From positions 106,041,875 through 106,105,874 of the forward strand of contig CM054179.1 of NCBI GenBank assembly GCA_028829895.1: a stretch of 64,000 nt of DNA, written 5' to 3'. Shown here piece after piece: positions 10,005 to 19,880 of the stretch (its first letter is position 1; each line of letters begins with the position of its first letter). The stretch is from Sinotaia quadrata (lineage: Eukaryota; Mollusca; Gastropoda; Architaenioglossa; Viviparidae). A program made the position numbers and the translations under genes. The notes under the pieces were generated by a model. It searched no databases. It saw only the letters and a list, made by a program, of their open reading frames with translations, and had not been told where the DNA came from.

Positions 10005-11035
10005 TTATTGCTTTAATTCGAAAGTGCGAAGCGGTTTTGGTGTGAGGTGTAGAGTGTGGGGGTGGTGAGTGGGGGAAACTTTGTGGGTTGAGGTTGTGGG
10101 TAATGGGGGGTGTGTGTTATTGTCCTTAAATTGGCCTGATGTTGCTGGGGTAGATTTGTCTATACCTTTGAGAGAGGGATTCTGTTGTAGTGTGGATAAG
10201 GATAAGGGTGAGGAATCTGAAATGAGGGATATAGGGCTGGGGTCATAAACTTTTTTTTTTGGAGGGGGGGGGCTTGTAGTTGTTTCAGTCTTTTCCTTGT
10301 GTTGAGGGGGGGGGGAGTCATGGGGATCAGGGAGTGAGTCTGAGGGGACTGTATGGGTTGGGTACAGGTGTCCCTGGTTTTGGAGGGAGGAGTGTGTAGA
10401 GCAGATGATTGGGCTGGGTAATTCTATTGAACATTCATTCATCCAATTTGTAACAAATATTGTTTCTGGGGTGGGTAATTCAGTGGAGCATGGGATGTCT
10501 GGTTGGAGAATGGCTGGGGGCAATTTTCTTTTGGGTTTGGGTTTATGTGGGGTCTTTGTATGAGAAGTTAGGCAGAAAGTAAGAAGGTTTTCATTGTTGT
10601 TATTTGTTTTCATGTTCCATGGAGAAGAAGTAGGGGTGGGGTGGGGTGATTTGTTTTTAAGTAGTTGGAAGAAGTGTTTGCTGACAGCTGGGCAGTTAAT
10701 GCTTTGGGCTGTGTGAGTTTTCTTGAAACATCGAATGCATGCTTTTCTAGGTGACTTGTGTTTGTTTGGGCAATCTGTGTGCATGTGTGGGTTTGGGCAG
10801 TAGGGGCAGACCATTTCAATTTGGCACTCTTGTGTGACGTGTCCTTGCTGTAAGCAGTTATTACAAAAAATGAGTGGAGCTGCAGCTACTGTGATTCCTT
10901 CTTTGTAGAAAATTGTGGACGGTTGTTGGGATTGGAGATGTGAATTGCAAAAAAGGAAGTGAAATCTTTTTTCTTAATGTTAGTGATTGTGAGTGTGGGG
11001 GTATGCATTGGCCAATGAGTTTCCGAGATTCCTAA
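10005..11035 (-). mobile_element. Non-LTR retrotransposon ORF1 remnant (gag-like, zinc knuckles)
   Basis: The minus strand encodes three consecutive Cys/His knuckles near 10865-10690: CNNCLQQGHVTQEC (C-x2-C-x4-H-x4-C), CPYCPNPHMHTDC, and CIRCFKKTHTAQSINC. A Pro/Ser/Thr/His-rich tail follows, ending at a stop at 10005. Such arrays are typical of the ORF1 nucleic-acid-binding protein of Jockey-like LINEs. Upstream of about 10930 the frame is disrupted and a GT microsatellite adjoins. Orientation and style match the ORF2 fragment at 8030-9320, so both may derive from one element split by the 9330-9990 spacer. Confidence 0.75.
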
Positions 11036-11116
11036 TTAGTTGTTCCTCTTTCTTGGTGGGGTGGGGAGGTCAGTTTTGCATTGGTGTGGAAGCTATGCAC
11101 TCTCTTTCCTCTCTCT

Positions 11117-11159
11117 CTGTGTTTGTGTTTGTGTGTGTGTGTGTGTGTGTGTTTGTGTT

Positions 11160-11210
<51 letters not shown>
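11117..11210. repeat. (GT)n microsatellite with interspersed TTTG
   Basis: A nearly pure GT array. Open frames in both directions across it are artefacts. Confidence 0.9.
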
Positions 11211-11213
<3 letters not shown>

Positions 11214-11299
11214 GGTGCTGAAAGAGAAACTTCACCAGGTTGTGATCCAGATAAGTGCACAATAAGACAACCATGTCAAAGAGTGTGCATTCTATTACC

Positions 11300-12740
11300 A
11301 CAAACTCTTATAAGAAACATTTTTGTGGCAAAGGGTTAAATATAAGTACTATAGGAGAGAAAATCTAATGAAGTGATATAAACTTTTCCTAGGAGAAAAT
11401 TAGTAGAGGAAGACAAACTTTATGGGAGGTTAAATCTCTGTGAATAGACAAACTAATAATTGGAGATTGTAATTTGGGATTGCTGCTATTTTTTTATTAT
11501 TTATTTTATATTAAAAATTGTGAAATTTTCATGAATCTTTGTGTCGTTCCTTATCATCTTCACTTTGTGTAATATTCATAATTGTAATGTTTTTGCTGTC
11601 CTTGTTGTCGTTATATGTGAAAGGGATCCCTTCACTGGGGGCTCGTGTAGCTACCGGAAGTGTTGACCTCAATTGTTCATGTTGTCCTAAATTATTCATT
11701 AGCTTACGGCTGACCGACAATAGTAATGAACACAAAGCAAATCCCCTCCTCCTTTATCCAGGCTTGGGACTGGCTGGCCTTTTTTAAAGGTAAAGGCCAG
11801 GCGGAGTTCCACTCCACATGCTCACGCATCTACCCGCACCATGAGACCATCCTGCTATTCCTCTCAGTGAGATTCCAGAAACCATTTCTTTTTACCAAGT
11901 GGAATTATGGAATTCATCATTACATACAGCATTTCTGCTCATCATTGAAAAAAGTTTTCATGTGTCTGTACGACTCCTAACAGCAAACTGTACGCGTGAT
12001 TATCCAAGAGGAACGTTGATGGTCTCATCATACTTACCAACTTACCACAGACCAGAAGTACAGAAAAGCGAAAGCGAAAAAAGGAAAACATTTGTAGTTA
12101 TTTTGTTATTATTTGTTTTTTCTTTTTTTTTTCTTTTTTTGTTTTGTTCTTTTTTGCTTTTTTTTTTTTTTTTGTTTTTTCATTATCTATGCCTTTTTTT
12201 TCCCTTTTGTTTTTATTTGGGTTTTTTTTACTCGTTTCTGGTTTCTGGTTGTTTTTTGTTTTTTTGCTCTTTTTTATTATCTATTACTACCATTTAAATT
12301 TCTTTAAAAAATTGTTTAAGTAGATCTGCACATAATTTGGCATCGAGTGTAATGGCAAAATTTGATTTTAAAAAATGGTGTTAAATTATAAATGAATCCC
12401 AAAAAATGGTGTTAAATTATGTTAATCTAATTGAAAGATAAAGAGTTATATGTCACAATTAATTACTGGATCGTAGTCCACTCAGACCTAGTTAGCCCAC
12501 ACCTGCAGGCTTAACCGGACCTGAGGTCAGGGCCAAGTCCCTGATGGGTGGAATAAAACATAAAACAACATGCACCCAGATCTGATAAATCCTTACAAAG
12601 GTTTCACCCGTTCTGGGGTCAGGACTCAGCTTACGAGCTTTTGGACTGCGCCAGAGGACAAGTCCCGAGAAACGGCACAAACACGTGACAACAAACCACC
12701 CAGACTATAATCCAGAAAGTTTGATTTTTGAAAGAAAAAA
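11300..12740. other. Intergenic DNA downstream of deaminase B, T-rich tract
   Basis: No gene seen. A T-rich tract runs from about 12103 to 12290. A 23-base repeat (aaaaaatggtgttaaattat) occurs twice at 12370-12420. The segment 12480-12700 is more complex and GC-richer and may be a repeat copy, but I cannot name it. On the minus strand AATAAA at 12273-12278 could terminate deaminase B transcripts. Confidence 0.4.
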
Positions 12741-12758
12741 AAGAAATATAATTGAAAA

Positions 12759-13532
12759 TTAATTATGCATCAACCTACTAGGACAAAGGCCAAGACTTTC
12801 TAAATCTTTTAAGTTCGATGCATCTTCAACTTCCCTATCAGCCCATTTCTCAGACCACTCATTGCGATTCTGTCCAAGAACTTTCAATAAAATATCCCAG
12901 TCTGATGGGGTGAATGGTCGTAAAATTATGCCATTATCGACAAGGTTTTGCAAGGCTTTTAGTTTGATATCATGATCTGTTTCTATACCGCTTCCTATGT
13001 AATCATGATTGTGGCGATTTTCAATACAAAATGGCTGCTTAATTCGAAAATAAGCCGAAAACACAACTTCAACGTCAAAATGTTTTTTAAGATTAATCAG
13101 CTCATCACAACAGTCTGGACAAGGAGTAAACGCAGTCATCATTATAAGTCTGTGACAATTATTGAATTTAATTAAATTTTCTTTTTTTAAAAAGTTTTGA
13201 ATCAAAATTCTTTCTGCACATTTACATGGATGTTTTCTGTCACTCCAAACTGGTTCTAATATCATGCGATTATTATCACCATTTAGAATAAGACAAACGT
13301 TTTTTTTACAGCAACGAGGACTTTCCTTGTGAAGCCCATTTAACAGTAATGTGCGAAATGAATCTTTGTTACTTTTAAGCCTACGATAAAAATTATCAAG
13401 GATACTTACAACCAGAAAACCAGTTAAAAATGTACCCAAATAATCCCAAAATGATTGCGAATCAAGGCATGGCTCCTTTTCTCTTTTTCTGTACTTCGAA
13501 AGCAAGTCGTTAGCATTGCTTTCTGGTCTCAT
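12759..13532 (-). CDS. AID/APOBEC-like cytidine deaminase, paralogue B, with N-terminal hydrophobic segment
   Basis: A 257-residue single-exon protein. The deaminase zinc site is C105-A106-E107 with T136-P137-C138-P-D-C141-C142. The AID/APOBEC landmarks follow: strand VEVVFSAYFRI (154-164), helix KALQNLV (192-198), strand IILRPF (202-207) and W212. A second Cys/His set, C169-x4-H174-x-H176...D186-H187, is conserved with A and C, as is the acidic tail motif DREVED (232-237). The N-terminus is about 40 residues longer than in paralogue A. It contains a hydrophobic stretch, residues 28-49, with FLTGFLVVSIL at its core, after a basic segment, so this member may be membrane-anchored or carry an extra amphipathic helix. 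I chose the ATG at 13530-13532; an in-frame GTG 15 bases upstream is not needed. The tail PSRL matches the spliced end KSRL of paralogue A, although here no intron is required. Catalytic residues are intact, so it is probably an active enzyme. Confidence 0.9.
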   Translation of the reverse strand: MRPESNANDLLSKYRKREKEPCLDSQSFWDYLGTFLTGFLVVSILDNFYRRLKSNKDSFRTLLLNGLHKESPRCCKKNVCLILNGDNNRMILEPVWSDRKHPCKCAERILIQNFLKKENLIKFNNCHRLIMMTAFTPCPDCCDELINLKKHFDVEVVFSAYFRIKQPFCIENRHNHDYIGSGIETDHDIKLKALQNLVDNGIILRPFTPSDWDILLKVLGQNRNEWSEKWADREVEDASNLKDLESLGLCPSRLMHN

Positions 13533-13560
13533 CTTTCTTGCTGTCACCGGTGGTGACGCT

Positions 13561-13569
13561 CTTTATATA
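13561..13569 (-). promoter_or_regulatory. TATA box of deaminase B
   Basis: TATATAAAG on the minus strand, only about 29 bases before the ATG. With the usual 25-30 base spacing, transcription would begin almost at the start codon, giving a leader of a few bases at most. Either the leader is extremely short or an upstream start is used. Confidence 0.5.
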
Positions 13570-13863
13570 GTTGTTTACTAGTGGACTACTTTCTATTAAA
13601 AATTCTGAGGTCGTGAAAAATAGTTCTGATAAATATTTTGACAAGATCTGATGGACATACATTTTTATTAAAATAAATTATCCCAAATAATATATCCCTT
13701 ATTTATCATTATCTTTATTATTGTATTAGTTAATATCAGTAAACGAAGATGAAATCAGTGCGCCACCCTCGCACACGCATTGACATGTGTGATGCGACTA
13801 CATTGTTTGTGAGATAATATGTTTCTCAATCACAACGATTTCTTCACACATCCATACATGGGT

Positions 13864-13865
<2 letters not shown>

Positions 13866-13951
<86 letters not shown>
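13866..13951. repeat. (CA)n microsatellite in the divergent promoter region
   Basis: An uninterrupted CA run of about 85 bases between the divergently transcribed deaminases B and C. Confidence 0.95.
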
Positions 13952-13954
<3 letters not shown>

Positions 13955-14740
13955 TATGCATAACAAAGTATATCGGAAATTTCCTATTTACTCATTTGCA
14001 CTTTTTAAAAAAACTGAAAACCGAAACCTCACCATGTCAGAACTATTTTCCTGTGATAAAGTCGTTTATTGCCCCTTTAATAATAAATGTTTAACCGTGT
14101 AAAGCTCAAACGCCTTTCAATAATTGCACATACAGCATATAAGGCCGTGATGCTAACCGCTTTTTTATCTAACACACCTTTATCTTGCCACTTACCCCAT
14201 CTTCAATTCCTACATAATTACAACCACTCCCTTTGTGCATTGTCGAGGACATATACACAACATACACAGATCTGCTTGCACGTTAACTGTAACAAATATA
14301 TATATAGCCCATAGCCCTGTTTTTTCGCACTTGTCAAAGTGCTCGATCTTTGTGAAATAGATGCCCAGTCTCCCAACAGTATAGCTATTTACACACCCAC
14401 ACACATATGTAATCATATAATACTTGGTAATATAGCTAAGTTGAACATATATAGCAATAACATCAGACATTTTTATCCAAATATCTCGAATATCGATATG
14501 AGAGTAGAAATAGGAACTTTCTCTGCCTATTGTTATTTTACTTTCATAACACAATCTACCATCCTAGTAAATGCAATATTTTCTTTCTTATTGCAACATT
14601 TTAAACTAGAAAATACCTACTATCCAAACAGTAAATAAGCCGTTACAGAAACTCATTAAACAGGAGACTGGCAATCATTATATACACTCCTCTCCCCTCC
14701 CATTCTCCACTAGGACAGAATATTTCAGTTGTAGATTCAG
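13952..14740. other. Divergent intergenic region of deaminases B and C
   Basis: AT-rich, with no gene. A palindromic kB-type motif GGAAATTTCC lies at 13975-13984, about 440 bases upstream of the deaminase B ATG. It sits within sequence resembling 7960-7985, so it may belong to a repeat rather than a dedicated enhancer. The open frames at 14087-14638 show no motif. Confidence 0.4.
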
Positions 14741-14945
14741 GCAGGGTAGTACAAAACTATAGTCTCTCGCCCAGGTAACCAGGGTTCGATTTCCAATCAT
14801 ACTGCTCATGAACAAATCCCTAGCATCTATTCGTTCGATGAGATGATAAATGGGGCATGTGTGTTATGGGTACATGCTACAAATTTCCTGTCAGTCAAAT
14901 ACTGGAAAGAGTAGGCTGCTGGCCACTATCTGGGTCCACCAACGT
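14740..14945 (+). mobile_element. Degenerate SINE-like repeat with B-box
   Basis: A B-box-like ggttcgatttcc lies at 14783-14794 in the context aggtaaccagggttcgattt. It is followed by cgttcgatgagatgataaat and then gggtacatgctaca, an arrangement that resembles the body of SINEs common in gastropod genomes (from memory, not searched). Truncated and diverged. Confidence 0.4.
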
Positions 14946-15289
14946 CCACTGGAACTTTTCCTCTCCCAACCACAGCACTATATCTTTCCTAGACCATAAA
15001 AATTTTCTTCCTTGGCACTTGAGTATGTTCTCTAAATCAGAGAAAATTTGTAGGCATGAACCCCAATTTTTAAAACCTAACGTGTGCCATGCAATAACTC
15101 CACTTGAGTCAGACAGTGCTAACGTAAAACCTCGGCAGTCATAGGTGGGTATTTATTTATATAGCAAGTATTGGAGTGTTACGTTGTGCCTAGGCCTAAG
15201 TAAGAGTGGACAGCGCGCTTAAGATTGTGCAGCCCGCGAGCTAGTAACCCCATTCCGCGATCTACACAGATCTTCGCTGTGACTAGACT

Positions 15290-15327
15290 GGAGTTTTCCC
15301 AATGATATTTTTGTCCGGGTATAAAAG
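15290..15327 (+). promoter_or_regulatory. Core promoter of deaminase C: kB-like motif and TATA box
   Basis: GGAGTTTTCCC at 15290-15300 (read on the other strand GGGAAAACTCC, a Rel/Dorsal-type site) lies 20 bases upstream of TATAAAAG at 15320-15327. The start codon follows 35 bases after the TATA box, so the leader is short. NF-kB control would fit an immune gene but is inferred from the motif only. Confidence 0.5.
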
Positions 15328-15361
15328 TCAAGGAACCACCACAACTTGGACAGACGAGACC

Positions 15362-18300
15362 ATGGCGACGAGTAAAGGAGACGTGTTTACTGCCTTCCTA
15401 AATAGCGGTTCGCACGCCCATGACTTCACAAGTAAAATGTGTGTTCTTATTCTATTCCAGTCAAGCGGAGGTTTTGATTGCACTAAAGTATTCCCGCGCA
15501 ACGACGCAGGCGACAAAATGCAGGCAATAGAAGAGATGATTAAATATTTAAGTAAAAAAATTGACTGTGGTTCCGTTTTGTCACAGACTATACAAATGTT
15601 CGTGACTTGTTCGCCACACCCCAGTCAGTGTGACAGAATCGTGGATTTTTTCAATGGTAGTAAAAAGCTGTGGGGTGTGGATATACAATTTGACATTCGT
15701 ATTCCCGCCTTCAACGAAGAAATCAGACGACAGTCTTGCGAACATGGCCATCACGGTCACGCGTTGCCAAGCTATGCGGACCACCACAGAAATGTTGAAG
15801 GTCTGCAGAACTTAATTGATCACAACATTAAGCTCAGACCCATGGGTAGCAAATGCTGGGCGACGCTGGGCGAGGCACTGGGCGTGATCTTTACGTACGA
15901 GCTGAGCGACCGACAGCTAGAAGATGTCGTGTTTGCAGGAGATTTTGATTACATTTTTGGCAACATGTCAGGTGAGTATATGCTTTTTAAAATTAATTTT
16001 TTCTGTTTGCACATGCGTACGACTTAACTAGGGATGGATTTATTTATCTTAGATGTTAAAAATTACATAATAATAATGCTTTTTAAAACTTGTCATCTTC
16101 TTATTAAGAATGTGTCTTTTACAGAGGCAAGCAGTTTGAGGTCAGTACAATGTACATGCTTCGGATCTTATTTTTGAAAGGAATTCATGTTATTATCCCC
16201 ATTTAACACACTTCTATCTCTGATTTATTTTTCTCTAATTATTTCCTTTCTTTTTGATTTTTTTCTGTTAGGAAAGTGTACGGCTGAAGATGAATGAAAC
16301 CATTAATATGTGTAATTAGTGCTCTACTGTGTGTATATCACTAAATGTATGGGTCTCTACTGTGTGTAGGCCTATATCACTATATGTATGGCTCTACTGT
16401 GTGTATATCACTATATGTATGGGTCTCTACTGTGTGTATATCACTATATGTATGGGTTTGTGCGTGTTTCTTCATACCTCTGGAATAAAAAGCAAAAGAA
16501 ATTTTAAATAATAGCTATTAAAATATTTCTATATTATTATTAAATTTTATTTTATTATTTTATTAATTAATTAAATTTTATTTTATTAAATTTTATTTTA
16601 AATTTTGAAAAGTTTATTTATGCTTTCTCATTTATTTTTGTTTGTTGAATATTATGAACATATTTTTATTCTTTATTCCTTAGATAATAAAGTAAACACA
16701 TGTCAGCCCTGACGATTTCCACAACTTGGCTCTCATCATTTCAATTCAGTTTCACGCTTGGCTTCCCTTTACAAAGGAACCTGTCTCATAGTTTGTTTTT
16801 CTTTCTTCTGATCTACTTAAGTTCTTCTAAATCATCACTGTGTTTAAAAAGAGATAATCTAGTTTATCTACTCACAAAAGTAACCAGCCAGTATTCATCA
16901 AGTTGAAAGGGGGGGGGGGGGGAACCAGACCCAAAAAGTCAATGCTAATAATCGACTCATTGCATTTCTGACTTTCAGTCACATTGTAGCTTTACTGAGT
17001 TAGTTTGTTATAAAACAAGAATCATGTACAATTTCTTAAGTTAGAAGTGCGAAAGGAAAATTTATAAAATGAAATAAATATCAAGCATAAAATCATGGTG
17101 TCCACTTGTAAAAGACTCACAAATAAGAAATATTCACGGAAATAAAACGTACCCCAGTAAGCATAATTTCGGGTAATTCCCATTTCAATAATTGCTTCAG
17201 CTAGGCAAAATGGGAAATTCCCATTCAAACAAACAACTTATTATAATTTAAAAAATAATTTCTATCCAACTAATTTGCTCTGCATGTGTTTGCTAATAAA
17301 TTGTTTTCACGTTTATATTAATTGAATAATTTTGTTGTTTATTTTTGACAGGATTAGTTTGTTCATGTAAACGTGATCTCCCTTAATGTGGTTGCGCATG
17401 GACTGGACAGTACAAGAGAGCTATTTCCCCTGTCTGCTGGCCTTCCGCTGTAACTTCTTCTAACAAAAATTAAAGAACTGGTTTTCAAGTCTTTCCTCAT
17501 CTTATGAATGCTTTGACTATTTGAGGATATAAGTGACTTTCAAATCTAGCCAAGCTATTATGAGTGTTTACAAACTCATGTCCTGCTGTTAATGCATCAT
17601 TTGTGTCACCAGTTGGGAATCGTGTCGTATTCTTGCGCTTCTTGAGTTAATAAAAATAGTTTTAAAAAAAAAAAAAAAGCAGTCATAGTTCTAAGTTAGG
17701 TGTCTACATTTTCTTATTTAATGTGGCATGTACACTAGCCAATGGACTATACAAATCTCTTAAATCCTATGACGTCAGTGACTTAGCCCACTGGATCGCA
17801 CAAGTGAAAAACAAAAGTCAGCATTATGGTCTGCTTTGACCTGTCTATGCTAGAGCGGGCAGTCATCCTCTCCTGCTTATCGGACAGCCATCTCATCTCC
17901 TTCTCCTACTTCGTTTACGAGCCAGTGTTCCTTTAGTGATTAAAAAAAAATGTAAATACTCTCTCATTAAGATGACACAGTGAGTGGGTGAGGATAACGT
18001 TTATTTTTTCAGTGAGTATACCATGTAATTGTTTATTGGACAATATGCCAGACCACAAGAATCCGTTGCACTGAGCGCTTCCGCAAAAGTTACATTTCCG
18101 TGCAGATTAAACAAAAACAACAGCATTTCTTAATAACCTAAAGGCTGGGTAAGTGAATGAATGGATGGGAAAAGGACTAGGTGTGTGAAAAAATGGGTGT
18201 GTGAAGGGCTGGGTGTGTGAAAGAATGGGTCAATGAGTAGAAGAATAGTTTCTACACTTACTTATGAATGTGGGATGCTCCGGTTTTAGTTCTTCAACAA

Positions 18301-19422
18301 TTTTTAAATAATTTCATTTAGTCGTGTAACGGAAAACTTGCAGGAGGGCATATTGTCTAAAAACAAAGCATGATGAAAACACTGATTTAATCATTCTTAA
18401 ATAATGCATGCATATATACATTCAAACATGCAGGTAGTACACATATACATAAAAAGAAAAATAATAATGTTTTCAAGCATTAAACTATATAAACCCTTTA
18501 CATTTTCTACTGTTTATTACTGTTTATTCATATCACTGCTTATATCATTCCAGTTTTATTTATTTCTTGTCGTTTGTTTTATTGTTCATTGTCTATGTTA
18601 AGTTGTTTTGTTATAAGAAAAGAGTCTACATTCATATTTGATGATTACAATTGTCTTGACTCATCTTTAATGTTGACTCTAGGATCATGGCATTCCAACA
18701 CTTTCCCCCTGCTTGAAAATAATTCAACATTTTACAATTTTGTATGTACTACTAACATTGTACTGTCTCCGCACTTGGAGGCGTAAATGCGAATTATTAT
18801 TTTCAGATTTATTCCAGCTTTCTCTTTTAGCACCAGGATTATAAAAATGAGAAAATAAAATCACTATTCTCTTTTCTTAATCCAACATTTGTGATGCTGT
18901 ATCGATTGGTGACGTCATAGTTTGAATATGAAAATATGTTTATCGAGCAAAACTGATCCATACGATAACCCGAGGCGTTATGATTAATTTAAAATGTTAT
19001 TTGAAGAAGACTATCGCTAAGATTTGTGTCCCTTTATAAAAGGTAAATACACAAAAACATACTAAATGTATACTCTGGAGGCCTAAAATAATACTACATG
19101 TACTTTATTACTTTACCGTTAACCAAGAAAAGCATGCAACAACAGTAGAAGTTGATATTTATCACTGCTGTCAAAACACTGATCCATATTCGTATGTCAG
19201 ATAAGTGAATAAAGACAGCAACAGAAATATACCACTTTCCTTAGGTTCATTCCCAAAAAATATTTCAAAAATTTATTTGCAGACGACTCAGTAAAATAAA
19301 AGTAAGAATACCTATATTTAAATACATTTTGAATTACAGATGATGACGGTTATGCAGACATTATGAGAGCAATAAACATCCGAGATCCGGCAAGACGAAT
19401 AAAGGGACACAACCCATACTGA
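15362..19422 (+). CDS. AID/APOBEC-like deaminase paralogue C, predicted pseudo-enzyme (two exons)
   Basis: Exon 1 is 15362-15971, ending ATG-TCA-G/gtgagt. The best-fitting last exon is 19340-19422 (acceptor gaattacag), which joins in phase and adds DDDGYADIMRAINIRDPARR and seven more residues before TGA, giving 230 residues. The ATG in accATGGcg has a strong context and lies after the TATA box; the in-frame ATG at 15302 lies before it. The deaminase fold is clear: helix EGLQNLI (146-152), strand IKLRPM (156-161), W166 and LSDRQLED (181-188). The zinc site is destroyed: C-A-E is A55-I56-E57, and P-C-x2-C is P85-H86-P-S-Q89-C90. Catalysis is therefore unlikely, though the Glu remains. The second set C126-x4-H131-x-H133...D140-H141 is intact. 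An intact frame and promoter argue for a retained non-catalytic role, for instance as a binding partner of A or B. A poly(A) signal is at 19603-19608. Confidence 0.8.
15972..19339 (+). other. Intron of deaminase C (predicted), with alternative acceptors
   Basis: A 3.4-kb intron by the preferred model. Other acceptors in phase are cttttacag (exon from 16125, 17 codons to stop), tctgttag (from 16272, 9 codons) and tttgacag (from 17352, 12 codons, followed by AATAAA at 17649-17654 and an A16 run). These could be alternative 3' ends. The intron also holds a 34-bp tandem repeat (16320-16457), a G-run at 16909-16921, a perfect kB consensus GGGAAATTCC at 17212-17221 and a CRE-like TGACGTCA at 17769-17776. 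Confidence 0.45.
16320..16457. repeat. 34-bp tandem repeat, four copies
   Basis: The unit ctactgtgtgtatatcacta followed by tatgtatgggt recurs four times with small indels. Confidence 0.8.
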
Positions 19423-19598
19423 GACAACACTACGTTTGCTACTCATCGCTGAAGAGGAATGTAAGCTGCCTTACATCATTAAATGTCATAGTGTCACCAG
19501 TCGCGTGCGCTTTCGAAAAGTTTTATGTTTGTGACGTGATGATTCATATTTTATATGCACTAATTGATTTGTATTTGAAATTTTTGTGAAACATGAAA

Positions 19599-19880
19599 TG
19601 AAAATAAAAAGAAAAGATTAAAAAAAAAGAAACGGGAAAAAAGAAGAAAAATCAAGTAAAAAAAAAAAAAGGAAAATATTCAACAAAAAAAAGAAAAAAA
19701 GAGAGAAAAAAGAAAAAAATTGAGAAAAAATAAGGATGGAAAAAATAAAGAAAAAACATGAAAGAAAAAAAAGGTTTTGAAAAGAAAAAAAGAAAAAAAG
19801 AAAAAAATTGATGAACAAACGTGTCCCGTGAATGTGAAAAAGTAAAAAATTATTGCAAAATAAACAAGAAATTATTTTAG
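19599..19880. repeat. Purine-rich A/G tract
   Basis: Almost pure A with scattered G, beginning at the poly(A) signal of deaminase C. The minus-strand open frame across it (Phe/Leu/Ser only) is an artefact. Confidence 0.85.

Noticed and set aside
11899..12297. 132-codon Phe/Leu-rich protein
   Set aside because: Mostly a T-rich tract, with no motif or codon bias.
13533..13547. GTG start five codons upstream for deaminase B
   Set aside because: An ATG is available at 13530-13532 and animal genes rarely use GTG.
15302..15361. Upstream in-frame ATG for deaminase C adding 20 residues
   Set aside because: It lies upstream of the TATA box at 15320, so it would not be in the mRNA. The ATG at 15362 has a strong context.
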